Of a stretch of 64,000 bases of DNA, positions 8,359 through 18,623 are shown in pieces; position 1 is the first letter of the stretch; the number at the start of each line of letters is the position of its first letter. This DNA comes from an uncultured Sphingomonas sp. (lineage in GTDB: Bacteria > Pseudomonadota > Alphaproteobacteria > Sphingomonadales > Sphingomonadaceae): the NCBI RefSeq assembly GCF_902806265.1, contig NZ_CADCVZ010000059.1, forward strand, positions 1 through 64,000. The letters run 5' to 3'. Made by a program: the position numbers and the translations under genes. The notes below the pieces were generated by a model. It did not search any database. It was given only the letters and a program-made list of their open reading frames with translations, and had not been told where the DNA came from.

Positions 8359-9069
8359 ATGCCTGAAACCCGAGATGAAGTTCGCGACGATCCCAATGCC
8401 CCCGCCCGCCGCGACGACCACAAGGGCGAAGGCGCGACCCGGGGCACCAGCCGGATGGAAGCATTTGCGGACGGCGTGTTCGCCATCGCCTTCACCCTTC
8501 CAGTGGTCGAGATCGTCCTGCCGGAGGTCGAGCGCCCGGGCGCGACGCTGGCCGCGGACCTAATCCACTTGTGGCCGTCCTACCTCGGCTATCTCCTGGC
8601 GAGCGCGGTGATCGGACTCTACTGGGTCCATCACCATTTCTCCGGAGCGATCTATCGGACCACCGGACACTGGTTCCTGGTCGCGACCGTGATCTTCCTT
8701 GGAGCCATCGGCTTCATCGCCTTTCCGAGCCGAGTGCTGGCGGAGCACCTCGCCGACGCCGCCGCGCGGGAGGCGGGGGCCGTGTTCTGGGTGATCTCGG
8801 CAACCGTGCTCGCCTGGACGTGGCTGCTGAAATGGACGGTGGGCTGGAAACGCGGCCAAGTCGATAGCCGGCTGGAGACCGACTATGTCGCCGCGCTCAA
8901 TCGCCGCTATTGGTGGTTCGTGCTGCTCAACACGGCGGCGATCGCGCTCGTGTTCCTGCATTGGCCGAGCGGGCTGGCCCTGTCGCTGCTGCTGACCTTC
9001 TCGCTGGTGCTGCCGCCCCGGACGCCGCGCTACCACACGGAAGCTCCGATCGTGGAGGGCGAGAGCTAA
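8359..9069 (+). CDS. TMEM175 family potassium channel-like protein (DUF1211)
   Basis: This is a 236-residue membrane protein. After a charged, hydrophilic N-terminus of about 30 residues comes RMEAFADGVFAIAFTLPVVEI. This is the DUF1211/TMEM175 pore-helix signature, which contains the F-S/A-D-G-V-F-A-I core. Five to six hydrophobic segments follow, with GLYWVHHHFSG after the second. Bacterial TMEM175 proteins form tetrameric, weakly selective K+ channels in the inner membrane. It ends 4 bp inside the convergent MerC-like gene. Expression may be controlled from the palindromes just upstream. Confidence 0.82.
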   Translation: MPETRDEVRDDPNAPARRDDHKGEGATRGTSRMEAFADGVFAIAFTLPVVEIVLPEVERPGATLAADLIHLWPSYLGYLLASAVIGLYWVHHHFSGAIYRTTGHWFLVATVIFLGAIGFIAFPSRVLAEHLADAAAREAGAVFWVISATVLAWTWLLKWTVGWKRGQVDSRLETDYVAALNRRYWWFVLLNTAAIALVFLHWPSGLALSLLLTFSLVLPPRTPRYHTEAPIVEGES

Positions 9070-9443
9070 AAGGGGTTTACCGTCCCGCGCCGGTTCAGGT
9101 CGTGGCCGAGCGCGAGGATCAGCACGCCCACAACCGTTAAGGCTGCCTCCGACCCGTTGTGCGGCATAGACAGCGCGCCCGCCATGACCCCGAGTCCAAG
9201 ACCTCCAACCGCACTCGGCATCATGAAGCCATGCTCGACGATGCCGCGTCCCAGAGCGAAGGTCCCAAGGATCATCGCCAGGCTCAGTCCGACCTCATGG
9301 ATCCAGTGAGCGCCCAGGATCCCGCCCGCCGCCGACAGCACCGCCAGCAAAACGGTAGTGGCGATGCAATGCACCAGGCACAGGCCCGAAAGACCGATCG
9401 CCAACCGGTCGAGCCGGTGAGTCGAATATGTGTGCTGCAGCAT
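9066..9443 (-). CDS. MerC domain-containing membrane protein
   Basis: This is a 125-residue protein with about four hydrophobic helices. The N-terminal RLDRLAIGLSGLCLVHCIATTVLLAVL segment has the paired-cysteine pattern (C-x-x-x-C, here CLVHC) of MerC-type metal transport proteins, and LGHDLNRRG closes the protein. MerC was described in mercury uptake, but chromosomal copies without merA, such as this one, are common; no mer operon is present. Position two genes from a Zur regulator and half-sites in its promoter suggest a zinc-related role; this is inference. The start at 9443 has no Shine-Dalgarno and may be leaderless. Confidence 0.78.
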   Translation of the reverse strand: MLQHTYSTHRLDRLAIGLSGLCLVHCIATTVLLAVLSAAGGILGAHWIHEVGLSLAMILGTFALGRGIVEHGFMMPSAVGGLGLGVMAGALSMPHNGSEAALTVVGVLILALGHDLNRRGTVNPF

Positions 9444-9448
9444 TGCGC

Positions 9449-9484
9449 GATGTTATAGTAGCGCCCGCTTCTAGTTACAACATC
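9449..9484 (-). promoter_or_regulatory. MerC-like gene promoter with inverted GATGTT half-sites
   Basis: Reading leftward, TTGTAA (9475-9480) and TATAAC (9452-9457) are separated by exactly 17 bp, a good sigma-70 layout. Only 8 nt separate the -10 from the ATG, which predicts a leaderless or nearly leaderless mRNA. GATGTT at 9449-9454 and AACATC at 9479-9484 are inverted copies overlapping both promoter boxes. GATGTTATA resembles half of the Zur box known from alphaproteobacteria (TGTTATA-nn-ATAACA type). Zur repression of this promoter is therefore plausible but inferred. Confidence 0.5.
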
Positions 9485-9553
9485 ACATCGGTCGTTGCGG
9501 GGCTCCGAAAGGCCGCTTGTGCCTCCTTGGCCACAGCGCCATATCGCGCCCGG

Positions 9554-10627
9554 ATGACCACCACCGTTCTGCCGCTGACCCCCTTTGCCCAATCGGCGAG
9601 CGCCCGCCCCCGCGCCGTCGCCCATTGGCTGCTCCTGGTCGCCGGGCTGATCTTCCTCATGGTAATCGTCGGGGGAATCACCCGGCTGACGGAAAGCGGG
9701 CTGTCCATCACCGAATGGCGGCCGGTGACCGGAGCGATCCCTCCACTGACGCAGGCGCAGTGGGAGCATGCCTTCGCGCTGTACCAGCAAACCCAGGAGT
9801 ACCAACAGGTCAACCGCGGAATGAGTTTGCCTGAGTTCAAGAACATCTTCTTCTGGGAGTATCTGCACCGGCTGCTCGGGCGGGTGATCGGCCTGGCCTT
9901 CGCGCTGCCGCTGCTGTGGTTCGCGGTGAAGCGCGCGATTCCACGCGGCTACGGCCCCCGCCTTCTCCTGCTGCTGGTGCTCGGGGGCCTGCAGGGTGCG
10001 ATCGGCTGGTGGATGGTGGTGAGCGGCCTCGCCCAGCGTACGGACGTCAGCCATGTGCGGCTGGCCGTTCACCTGTTGATGGCCTTGCTCATCTTCGGCG
10101 TGATCGTCTGGACCGCGCTCGACCTCCTCTCGCCCGGAGCCACGCGAAGGCGTATGCCGACGCTCGGCATCTGGACGCTTTCTGCGCTCGGACTTCAGCT
10201 GATGCTGGGCGCGTTCGTCGCCGGTCTGGATGCGGGTTACGCGTTCAACAGCTGGCCGCTGATGGGCGACGAGCTCTACCCGGCCGCCGCGCCCTGGCTC
10301 GAACCGATGCTTCGCAACTTCGTCGACAATCCGATCACCGTGCAGTTCGTGCATCGCTGGTGGGCGTTCGTAGTACTCGCCTTCGTGGCCGTTCTCGCCC
10401 GGCGCGTGAAGGCGGCCGGTGGACGGCGCGAGTCCGCGCTGATTCACTCGGCTGTTGGCACGCAGATCCTGCTCGGCATCTGGACTCTGCTGAGCGGCGT
10501 CGACATCACCATTGCGGTGGCCCACCAGGGTATGGGCGTGCTGCTGCTGGCGACGACCCTGATGGCCGCGCATAAGTCGCAGCTCCTCCGCGACGCTCGG
10601 CCGCGCGCAGCGGCAGCCGCCGGCTAG
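9554..10627 (+). CDS. ctaA: Haem A synthase (COX15/CtaA family)
   Basis: This is a 357-residue, eight-helix inner-membrane enzyme that oxidises the C8 methyl of haem O to give haem A for aa3-type cytochrome oxidase. The start used is the ATG at 9554 (MTTTVLPLTPF); the earlier in-frame ATG at 9428 overlaps the merC-like gene. Hallmarks are VGGITRLTESGLSITEWRPVTGAIPP near residue 40-65, FWEYLHRLLGR near 97-107 (haem-ligand His), SHVRLAVHL and VQFVHRWWAF in the second half, and HQGMG near the end. It is followed 10 bp later by cutA. Confidence 0.93.
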   Translation: MTTTVLPLTPFAQSASARPRAVAHWLLLVAGLIFLMVIVGGITRLTESGLSITEWRPVTGAIPPLTQAQWEHAFALYQQTQEYQQVNRGMSLPEFKNIFFWEYLHRLLGRVIGLAFALPLLWFAVKRAIPRGYGPRLLLLLVLGGLQGAIGWWMVVSGLAQRTDVSHVRLAVHLLMALLIFGVIVWTALDLLSPGATRRRMPTLGIWTLSALGLQLMLGAFVAGLDAGYAFNSWPLMGDELYPAAAPWLEPMLRNFVDNPITVQFVHRWWAFVVLAFVAVLARRVKAAGGRRESALIHSAVGTQILLGIWTLLSGVDITIAVAHQGMGVLLLATTLMAAHKSQLLRDARPRAAAAAG

Positions 10628-10637
10628 GTCTCGCTTC

Positions 10638-10952
10638 ATGGCCGTCGTGTCGGTCTACTGCATCTTCGCCAACGCCGCGGAAGCCGAGCGCATCGGCCGC
10701 ATCGTCGTCGAGGAGCGCCTCGCCGCCTGCATCAACATTTTAGGCCCCTGTCGCAGCATCTACTGCTGGCAGGGCGCGATCGAGACCGCCGAGGAGGTCC
10801 CCGCCATCCTCAAGACTGCCGCGCGCCAAGTCGACGGCCTCATCGCCCGCATCGCCTCCTTGCACAGCTACCAGGTCCCGGCGATCACCGTATGGCCGAT
10901 CGACAAGCTGTTGGCGGGCTATGCGCAATGGGTCGAGGAGAGTACGAGGTAA
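10638..10952 (+). CDS. cutA: Divalent cation tolerance protein CutA
   Basis: This is a 104-residue protein of the PII-like CutA1 family, which forms very stable trimers. Recognised segments are the N-terminal YCIFANAAEAERIGRIVVEERLAACINI, then GPCRSIYCWQGAIETAEEVPAILKT and HSYQVPAITVWPI near residues 75-90. E. coli cutA was linked to copper tolerance, although its molecular role remains unsettled. It lies 10 bp after ctaA and is probably co-transcribed with it. A short weak hairpin (CGGCA-AAG-TGCCG, 10965-10977) follows the stop. The rest of the 157 bp up to rplM holds its promoter and leader, including the small repeat CGAAG-TGCAA-CTTCG. Confidence 0.9.
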   Translation: MAVVSVYCIFANAAEAERIGRIVVEERLAACINILGPCRSIYCWQGAIETAEEVPAILKTAARQVDGLIARIASLHSYQVPAITVWPIDKLLAGYAQWVEESTR

Positions 10953-11109
10953 CATAGTACCCGTCGGCAAAGTGCCGCTTTCCCTTGACTTTCCTGCACT
11001 CACCGGCAAAAGCGCGGCCACAGGCGCTGCCCGCGTTGTCTCCATCGAAGTGCAACTTCGCTGGGTATGGGGGCGGCGCTCTTTCGTTTAGCAAGAGGTC
11101 CCAAGCCCC

Positions 11110-11589
11110 ATGAAGGCGCTGATGAAGACCACCAAGTCGGCCAAGCCGGCGGAGGTCGAGAAGAAGTGGCATCTGATTGATGCCGACGGGCTGGTGGTCG
11201 GCCGGGTGGCGACGATCATCGCCAATATCCTGCGCGGCAAGCACAAGCCGATCTTCACCCCGCATGTCGACTGCGGGGACCATGTAGTGGTGATCAACGC
11301 CGACAAGGTGCGCTTCACCGGCCGCAAGCTGCAGCAGAAGCTGTACTACAAGCACACCGGCTATCCAGGCGGCCTTAAGGAAGTCCGCGCTGACAAGGTG
11401 CTGGACGGCCGCTTCCCGGAGCGCGTGCTCGAGAAGGCAGTGGAGCGCATGATCCCGCGCGGGCCGCTCGGCCGCGACCAGATGCGTGCGCTGCACCTTT
11501 ATAATGGCACCGAGCACCCGCACGCCGGTCAGGCTCCCGAACCACTCGACGTCGCGTCGATGAACCGCAAGAACAAGGTGGGCGCATAA
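11110..11589 (+). CDS. rplM: 50S ribosomal protein L13
   Basis: This 159-residue protein of the large subunit has a short Lys-rich N-terminal extension, then the canonical core: [63 protein letters not shown], and the C-terminal [26 protein letters not shown]. An ATG at 11122 with a closer AAGG is an alternative start; the first ATG is kept because the Lys-rich extension looks typical of this group. rpsI follows after 1 bp, the conserved rplM-rpsI pair. Confidence 0.96.
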   Translation: MKALMKTTKSAKPAEVEKKWHLIDADGLVVGRVATIIANILRGKHKPIFTPHVDCGDHVVVINADKVRFTGRKLQQKLYYKHTGYPGGLKEVRADKVLDGRFPERVLEKAVERMIPRGPLGRDQMRALHLYNGTEHPHAGQAPEPLDVASMNRKNKVGA

Positions 11590-11590
11590 C

Positions 11591-12148
11591 ATGGCCGACA
11601 AGAAGTCTCTGTCCGATCTCGGCGAACTGACCAGCCAGACCGCTGCCGAGCCGGCGCCCGCACCAACTCCGGCCGAGGCTCCCGCCGAAGAGTCGCAGGC
11701 CGATGCCGGCCCCGTTCTGACGCAGCCCGAGGCTCCGCTACGCGAACAGCAGCTCGACAAATTCGGCCGCGCCTACGCGACCGGTCGCCGCAAGGATGCA
11801 GTGGCGCGGGTCTGGCTCAAGCCCGGCTCGGGCAAGATCGAGGTCAACGGCCGCGACCAGCAGGTCTACTTCGCCCGGCCGACGCTGCGGCTGGTCATCA
11901 ATCAGCCGTTCGGCATGACCGAGCGCGATGGCCAATATGACGTGATTTGCACCGTCAAGGGCGGCGGACTGTCCGGTCAGGCCGGTGCCGTGCTGCACGG
12001 CATCGCGCAGGCGCTTACGCGTTACGAGCCGGCCTTGCGCACGGCGGTGAAGCGCGCGGGCTTCCTGACGCGCGATCCGCGGGTGGTCGAGCGCAAGAAG
12101 TACGGCCGCGCCAAGGCCCGCCGCAGCTTCCAATTCAGCAAGCGCTAA
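11591..12148 (+). CDS. rpsI: 30S ribosomal protein S9
   Basis: This is a 185-residue small-subunit protein. The conserved S9 domain occupies about residues 57-185: [52 protein letters not shown] and the C-terminal tail [24 protein letters not shown] (in part), whose final Lys-Arg touches P-site tRNA. The first 56 residues form an acidic, Ala/Pro-rich extension absent from E. coli S9 but seen in related alphaproteobacteria. It starts 1 bp after rplM and is followed by a strong stem-loop. Confidence 0.96.
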   Translation: MADKKSLSDLGELTSQTAAEPAPAPTPAEAPAEESQADAGPVLTQPEAPLREQQLDKFGRAYATGRRKDAVARVWLKPGSGKIEVNGRDQQVYFARPTLRLVINQPFGMTERDGQYDVICTVKGGGLSGQAGAVLHGIAQALTRYEPALRTAVKRAGFLTRDPRVVERKKYGRAKARRSFQFSKR

Positions 12149-12152
12149 GCGA

Positions 12153-12192
12153 GCGCTACAACGCCGGCGCGACAGCGTCGGCGTTGTAGCGC
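12153..12192 (+). terminator. rplM-rpsI terminator stem-loop
   Basis: A perfect 14 bp inverted repeat (GCGCTACAACGCCG at 12153-12166; its complement at 12179-12192) begins 4 bp after the rpsI stop. Inner bases can add three more pairs, leaving a 6 nt loop. There is no U-run after it, so termination may depend on the stem alone or on Rho. It could also protect the 3' end of the ribosomal transcript. Confidence 0.7.
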
Positions 12193-12239
12193 GAAGAGCT
12201 GACGCTGCCGCCGGACGACCACCGGAGGTGTGTCGATCA

Positions 12240-12266
12240 ACGTCACCGATCTACCACCGGTGACGT
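12240..12266. repeat. 9 bp perfect inverted repeat between rpsI and clpX
   Basis: ACGTCACCG (12240-12248) and CGGTGACGT (12258-12266) flank the 9 nt loop ATCTACCAC. It is the second of three stem-loops in the 222 bp gap between the convergent genes rpsI and clpX. It may act as a bidirectional terminator; the rest of this gap shows no coding signal. Confidence 0.45.
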
Positions 12267-12292
12267 CCTTCCCCTCCGGCAGCGCTGACGCG

Positions 12293-12318
12293 CGGCCCCT
12301 GCCTTCGGCGAGGGGCCG
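12293..12318. terminator. Stem-loop upstream of the clpX 3' end, probable bidirectional terminator
   Basis: CGGCCCCT (12293-12300) pairs with AGGGGCCG (12311-12318) around GCCTTCGGCG. On the minus strand it lies about 50 bp after the clpX stop, a usual position for a terminator. A pronounced T-run is lacking. Confidence 0.5.
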
Positions 12319-12370
12319 GTCCTGGCTGATTTAACAAGCTACTCTTCAAGGAACGGCCGCGGAGGCGACG

Positions 12371-13636
<1,266 letters not shown>

Positions 13637-13813
13637 GTTCGTCCTTGTTCGTGACACCCGGAGGCGGCCCTAGCGGGGTGATGCTACCCCGCTTTCTTCC
13701 ATTATCAAACTCTCGGGGTTTCTAACGCGTTGCCGGACCCGAAGAATATGTGTGGAATATGGAGCGAAGGCCGGCGGGCGACAAGAGCCGGCGGAGCGGC
13801 GGCCGGCCCTGCC

Positions 13814-14470
13814 TTAGGCCGGAGAACCGTTGTTGGCGCCGGCCCCGCCCTCGCCTTCGGCGGCATCCGGCCGCTTCTCGAATACCTCGTCGATCAGGCC
13901 GAACGTCTTGGCTTCGTCGGCTTCCATGAACTTGTCGCGGTCCATCGCCTTCTCGATCTCCTCGATGTCCTGGCCGGTGAACTTGGCGTAAAGCGAGTTG
14001 AGGCGCGTGCGCATGCGCAGGATCTCGCGGGCCTGGATCTCGATGTCCGACGCCATGCCCTGCGCGCCGCCCGAAGGCTGGTGGACCATGATCCGGCTGT
14101 TGGTCAGCGCGACCCGCATGCCCGGCTCGCCGGCCGCCAGCAGGAAGCTGCCCATGGACGCCGCCTGGCCGATGCACACGGTGCCGACCCGCGGGCGGAT
14201 GTACTGCATGGTGTCGTGGATCGCGAGGCCAGCCGTCACCACGCCGCCCGGCGAGTTGATGTACATGAAGATGTCCTTTTTCGGGTTCTCCGACTCGAGG
14301 AACAGCAGCTGCGCGGTGATCAGCGAGGACATGTGGTCCTCGATCGGACCGGTGATGAAGACGATCCGCTCCCTGAGCAGCCGCGAGTAGATGTCGAAGC
14401 TGCGCTCGCCCCGGTTGGATTGTTCGATAACGATGGGAACGAGGCCGGAGAGAATGTCCTGATGATCCAT
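13814..14470 (-). CDS. clpP: ATP-dependent Clp protease proteolytic subunit
   Basis: This is a 218-residue serine peptidase that forms the tetradecameric chamber. The catalytic Ser is in [16 protein letters not shown], the His in [19 protein letters not shown] and the Asp in the [20 protein letters not shown] segment. The start region [36 protein letters not shown] gives a normal N-terminus. A Glu/Gly/Ala-rich tail of about 20 residues ([17 protein letters not shown]) extends beyond the E. coli end. It lies upstream of clpX, the usual order. Confidence 0.96.
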   Translation of the reverse strand: MDHQDILSGLVPIVIEQSNRGERSFDIYSRLLRERIVFITGPIEDHMSSLITAQLLFLESENPKKDIFMYINSPGGVVTAGLAIHDTMQYIRPRVGTVCIGQAASMGSFLLAAGEPGMRVALTNSRIMVHQPSGGAQGMASDIEIQAREILRMRTRLNSLYAKFTGQDIEEIEKAMDRDKFMEADEAKTFGLIDEVFEKRPDAAEGEGGAGANNGSPA

Positions 14471-14553
14471 GACGGGTAACTTATCCTTGTGGTTGTGCCG
14501 GGCCTACATCGGGCGGTCCGTCGGCTTGTTCAAGCGGCGTCCTTGCAACGGAA

Positions 14554-14581
14554 AAGGGCGGCCCGCGCCGGAGCCGCCCTT
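14554..14581 (-). terminator. Intrinsic terminator of the TonB-dependent receptor gene
   Basis: AAGGGCGGC (14554-14562) and GCCGCCCTT (14573-14581) form a perfect 9 bp stem. Read leftward, the stem is followed by a short run of T, as expected for Rho-independent termination. It lies 25 bp after the receptor stop codon. Confidence 0.8.
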
Positions 14582-14605
14582 CACCATCTCAAGCCCTTGA
14601 AGAGC

Positions 14606-17425
14606 TTACATTCTCACCGTCGCCCGGGCATAAAGATAGCGCCCCGGCACGTCGTAGGTGGTCGGGTCGAAGTTGTTGAGGCCGCAGCTGATGCAGCCCG
14701 GCGGGTCCTTGTCGAACAGGTTGTTGACGCCCAGCGCGAAGCCGAAGCGGTTCTCGTCGATGCCAAACCAGCGCAGCTGCAGGTCGGTGTAGAGCCGGCT
14801 GTTCAACTTGTTGTTGTCCGCTTCCGTTTCCCGCACGCTCTTGATGTACCGACCGGTGAGAGTCGCCCCGAAGTTCGCCAGATCCCAGTCGAGGATGCCG
14901 ATCGACTTCCACTTGGGAAAGGCCTGGTCGGGGCTGCCCTGCTCCGTTCCCTCCCGGCTGATCTTCTGCGTGCCGTTCGCGGTCGGCACCAGGATGTCGT
15001 AGTTGCGCAGAAAGTTGTTGTTCCAGGTGAAGCCGAAGGTGCCGAGGCTGGTCCGCGCCGTGCGGTAGGCCAGGTTCACGTCGAAACCCTTGGTCTTGAT
15101 GCTGGCGATGTTGTCCAGAAAGCCGGCGATGTTGGAGATCTGCCCCGACCCGGAGGCCGAGCGGTTGACCAGCGCGCAGGCCGCCGCATCGTTGCTCAGC
15201 ACGCACCGCTGCAGGGTGGTGTTGGCGTTGATCGCCTGGATCGCGTTGTCCACCTTGATCTTGTAGTAGTTGGCTTCCAGCGACAGCCGCGGGATGGCGC
15301 CCGGGCTGAACACCGCGCCGAGCACCAGGCTCTTGGACGTCTCCGGCTCCAGCTCCTGATTGCCGCCCGTCAGCACCGAAATCTGCGAGTTGAGCTGCTG
15401 GTAGCCGGCCGGAACGCCCTGTGCCTGGCAATTGGCGAGCACCTGGCCCGTCGGGTTCTGGTCGGCCGAGCAGGGATCGAGGATCTCCTGGTCGAAGCGC
15501 GAGGCGCTGCCGAACAGCTCGCCGATCGACGGCGCCCGGAAGCCTTCGGCCAACGACGCGCGCAGCCGCAGGTCGCGGATCGGCTTCCAGTTGAGCTGGC
15601 CCTTGAAGGTCGTGGTCGAGCCAGAGGTGGAATAATCGGAGTAGCGGACCGCTCCGTTCAGCTCGAGCAACTGAAAGCCCGGCCGGTCGGCCAACAGCGG
15701 CGCGTTGATCTCGGCATAGGCTTCGTCGATGTTGTACCCGCCGCTGGTCGGCTGCGCCGGGATGTCCGCGCCCAGCCCCGCCGCGACCGTCTCGTCGGGG
15801 TCGAAGCTGCCCCTGAGGTCCCGGTGCTCGACGCCGACCGCCAGGCCGAGCGGGCCGCCCGGAAGCTCGAGCAGGCTGCCCGTCAGGTTGCCGCTGACGC
15901 CCCACAGCCGCTGCCGGCTGCGATCGCGCTGGGTGAAGCTGACGAAATCGAGCATCTCGGGCGTGATCGAGCCAGCCCCACCGAAGATGTTGAACGGCAC
16001 GCATGCCCCGGTGCAGTTGGCGACCGGTCCGAGCGCCTGCTGCAACCGTGCCGCGTTGAGGTTGCCGAGCACGGTCTGGCGCGCCCGGTTGCGGCCGGCG
16101 ATGCCGTTGATGTCCCAGAACCAGTCGCGCCCGAGCAGCCCGAACTTCCCGTCGAGCGTCGCCGTACCATAGGCGGTGTTGACCGTCTGGTTGTAGCGCC
16201 GCGGCCCGCCCTCGACCACGCGCCGGCCGATGAAGGCGAAGTTCGTCGAGTCCAGCGTGACTCCGAACGGGTTGAACGGATTGCTCGCGTCAATGACGAT
16301 GGTGTCGAGCAGGTTGCCGTTGCCCGCATCCGGGCCGACGAACAACGGCAGCGGCGCGGCCTGATTCTTCGACTCGCGCCGGTTGAACAGGCCCTTCACC
16401 GTCAGGTTGATGTCGGGGGTCACTTCGTGCCGGACGTTGGCAAAGGCGCCGTAGCGCTTCAGCGGCGTGAGGATGAAGTTGAACGGCGCGAAGTTGAACC
16501 GGTCCTGCGGACTGACGAAGGACCGGAAGTCGGCCAGAGTCGGTGCTCGCCCGATCACCGGGGCGACCAGCGTCAGATCCTGGCCGAGCAGGATGAACCG
16601 CCCGTTTGGAATGCCGGAGCTGCAGCTGGAGGTGCAGGCGTCGGCGAAGGGTTCCGGAAACAGCGAGATGTCGCGACTGCCCGAACTGATCGGGTCCTGC
16701 TTCACGAAGTTCGCGCCGACCACGATCTCGGTCGGACCGTCGCCATTGCCCCAGCTGAGCTGGTAATTCTGCGTGGCGCCGTCGCCTTCGTCGTAGACGC
16801 CGAGCTGGGCCGAGGCGTCGAAGCCCTGCTGGCGCCGCTTGGTGATGATGTTGACCACCCCGGCGATCGCGTCCGAGCCGTAGATGGCCGACGCGCCGTC
16901 CTGCAGCACCTCGACCCGCTCGATCATGCTTTCGGGAATGGCGTTGAGATCGACCGACCCCGGCACGCCCGAGGCCGATGCGGCGTTGACGAAGCGCAGC
17001 CCGTCCACCAGCACCAGCGTGCGGCGGGAGCCCAGGTAACGCAGGTCGATCTCCGCCGAGCCCGCGCCGACGCCGCCGCCATCCGGCGGGTTGCCGAAGT
17101 TGCCCGAGTTATTGAACCTGGTGTTGAGCCCGCCGCCGCTGCTCGGCAGCCGCTGGAGCACATCATTGATCGAGTTGAGGCCGGTCTTGGCGATGTCCTC
17201 CTCGTCGACGAACACGATCGGCGCGTCCTGGCTCAGCGGATCGCGGCGGATGCGGGAGCCGGTAACGACGATCTCCTCGCCCTCGGTCTCCTGGCTGGGC
17301 GCGGCTTGCGCTTCCTGGACGTCGTCCGGAGGCAGGGTGCTCTGCGCCGCGGCCGGCGAGGCGAGCGCCACGGCGAGGGCGAACGATGCGCCCGAGAGCC
17401 GAAGCGAGGCTTGCGTGATCGTCAT
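14606..17425 (-). CDS. TonB-dependent outer-membrane receptor
   Basis: This is a 939-residue protein with an N-terminal signal peptide (cleavage likely after SPAAAQ near residue 28) and a TonB-box-like [10 protein letters not shown] near residue 52. A plug domain follows ([49 protein letters not shown] near 175), then a long 22-strand-type barrel ending in YARATVRM. It would import a large scarce nutrient energised by TonB-ExbBD. The loops carry several Cys pairs. No neighbouring uptake genes identify the substrate; the family is greatly expanded in sphingomonads. The antisense frame of 1042 codons opposite it is a codon-bias shadow. Confidence 0.93.
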   Translation of the reverse strand: MTITQASLRLSGASFALAVALASPAAAQSTLPPDDVQEAQAAPSQETEGEEIVVTGSRIRRDPLSQDAPIVFVDEEDIAKTGLNSINDVLQRLPSSGGGLNTRFNNSGNFGNPPDGGGVGAGSAEIDLRYLGSRRTLVLVDGLRFVNAASASGVPGSVDLNAIPESMIERVEVLQDGASAIYGSDAIAGVVNIITKRRQQGFDASAQLGVYDEGDGATQNYQLSWGNGDGPTEIVVGANFVKQDPISSGSRDISLFPEPFADACTSSCSSGIPNGRFILLGQDLTLVAPVIGRAPTLADFRSFVSPQDRFNFAPFNFILTPLKRYGAFANVRHEVTPDINLTVKGLFNRRESKNQAAPLPLFVGPDAGNGNLLDTIVIDASNPFNPFGVTLDSTNFAFIGRRVVEGGPRRYNQTVNTAYGTATLDGKFGLLGRDWFWDINGIAGRNRARQTVLGNLNAARLQQALGPVANCTGACVPFNIFGGAGSITPEMLDFVSFTQRDRSRQRLWGVSGNLTGSLLELPGGPLGLAVGVEHRDLRGSFDPDETVAAGLGADIPAQPTSGGYNIDEAYAEINAPLLADRPGFQLLELNGAVRYSDYSTSGSTTTFKGQLNWKPIRDLRLRASLAEGFRAPSIGELFGSASRFDQEILDPCSADQNPTGQVLANCQAQGVPAGYQQLNSQISVLTGGNQELEPETSKSLVLGAVFSPGAIPRLSLEANYYKIKVDNAIQAINANTTLQRCVLSNDAAACALVNRSASGSGQISNIAGFLDNIASIKTKGFDVNLAYRTARTSLGTFGFTWNNNFLRNYDILVPTANGTQKISREGTEQGSPDQAFPKWKSIGILDWDLANFGATLTGRYIKSVRETEADNNKLNSRLYTDLQLRWFGIDENRFGFALGVNNLFDKDPPGCISCGLNNFDPTTYDVPGRYLYARATVRM

Positions 17426-17549
17426 GAGCTTTCCCCTGCTGCGCGCCCGCCCCCAGCGAGTGCGAGTCAGAGGCTAGGCAGAGAAAGGATGGTTAACCCA
17501 GCGGTAAACGCCTCCATCCGCAGAACGGGCGCCGGGTGTGACTTCCCTG

Positions 17550-18488
17550 TTACAGGCCGCCAGGCGCGGGATAGGCGAGGTAGGCCAGCCGCCGCACCTC
17601 GCGCCGGCCGCGGGTGACCGTGGCGAGGATCAGGCCGGCGAAGAAGCACAGGGTCGCGATGATCGCTAAGCCGGTTACTAAGATGGCGGTTGGAAAGCGC
17701 GGTACCAGTCCCGTATCGATGTAGGTCAGCACCAATGGAACCGACAGGACCAGCGCCGCCACCAGCAGCGCGGCGCCAATCCCGCCGAAGAACAGCACCG
17801 GCCGCTCGATCCGGTACAGGGTGGCGATGGTCGACAGGATGCGCCAGCCGTCGCGAAAGGTCGACAGCTTGGACGCGGAGCCCTCCGGCCGGGCAAGGTA
17901 GCGGCTGGTCACCTCGCCAACCGGCATGCGCAGTTCCAGCGCATGGACGCTCATCTCCGTCTCGATCTCGAACCCCGACGAGAGCACCGGGAAGCTCTTT
18001 ACGAAGCGGCGGGAGAACACCCGGTAGCCCGAGAAGATGTCGCTGAAGCTGCGCCCGAACAGGCCGGCCAGGATGCCGGTGAACAGCCGGTTGCCCAGCA
18101 CATGCCCGCCGCGATAGGCTTCCTTGGCTTCGTGCTGGCGGGTGCCGACCACCATGTCGAGCTGCTCGGTCAGCAGCTGTTCGACCATCAAAGGCGCGGC
18201 GGCGGGATCGTAGGTCAGGTCGCCGTCCGCCATCACGTACACGTCGGCGTCGATGTCGGCGAACATGCGCCGGACCACATGGCCCTTGCCCTGCTGCCGC
18301 TCGGTCCGGACCACCGAGCCGGCGCCCCGAGCGACCTCGACCGTCCGGTCGCGGCTGTTGTTGTCGTACACGTAAACGGTCGCGGTCGGCAGGACGGCGC
18401 GGAAGCCGGCCACCGTCTGCGCGATCGCCGCTTCCTCATTGTAGCAAGGCAGCAGCACAGCGATCCGCGGCTGTTGCTGATCGGTCAT
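17550..18488 (-). CDS. Family 2 glycosyltransferase, polyprenyl-phosphate sugar synthase type
   Basis: This is a 312-residue protein with an N-terminal GT-A domain (RIAVLLPCYNEEAAIAQTVAGF, residues 8-29; the DxD-like VMADGDLTYDP near residue 88) and conserved FSDIFSGYRVFSRRFVKSFP near 150-170. Two C-terminal transmembrane helices follow (about 225-250 and 262-288). This is the layout of dolichol-phosphate mannose / undecaprenyl-phosphate glucose synthases, which load a sugar on the lipid carrier at the inner membrane. It stands alone between the receptor and tig. The exact sugar is unknown. Confidence 0.85.
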   Translation of the reverse strand: MTDQQQPRIAVLLPCYNEEAAIAQTVAGFRAVLPTATVYVYDNNSRDRTVEVARGAGSVVRTERQQGKGHVVRRMFADIDADVYVMADGDLTYDPAAAPLMVEQLLTEQLDMVVGTRQHEAKEAYRGGHVLGNRLFTGILAGLFGRSFSDIFSGYRVFSRRFVKSFPVLSSGFEIETEMSVHALELRMPVGEVTSRYLARPEGSASKLSTFRDGWRILSTIATLYRIERPVLFFGGIGAALLVAALVLSVPLVLTYIDTGLVPRFPTAILVTGLAIIATLCFFAGLILATVTRGRREVRRLAYLAYPAPGGL

Positions 18489-18503
18489 GCTTCAGCCCCC
18501 GTC

Positions 18504-18572
18504 ATCCCGGCCCTTCGACGCCGCCTGCCGGCGTCGCTCAGGATAAACCGCCGCGTCGCGGCGAGCCGGGAT
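18504..18572. repeat. Nested palindromic intergenic element
   Basis: Outer arms ATCCCGG (18504-18510) and CCGGGAT (18566-18572) enclose two perfect hairpins: CGACGCCG-CCTGC-CGGCGTCG (18516-18536) and CGCCGCG-T-CGCGGCG (18549-18563). The whole can fold as a three-way junction. It lies between tig and the glycosyltransferase. The outer arms resemble the GTCATCCCGGC...GCCGGGATCC intergenic motif that recurs in many sphingomonad genomes. Copy number in this genome cannot be judged from one window. Confidence 0.6.
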
Positions 18573-18623
18573 CCGCCTTCCTTTGTCTGCACCGGGTTAA
18601 GAAAGGCAGATCCCGAGGCGACG

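Noticed and set aside
9066-9443. Mercury resistance operon
   Set aside because: Only a MerC-like gene is present; no merR, merT, merP or merA is nearby.
9284-10639. Minus-strand 451-codon frame opposite ctaA
   Set aside because: Shadow of ctaA and the merC-like gene; low-complexity product.
14489-17617. Long plus-strand frame (1042 codons) opposite the TonB-dependent receptor
   Set aside because: It is the antisense shadow of a real gene with strong G/C third-position bias. Its product is Arg/Ala/Val-rich with no domain.
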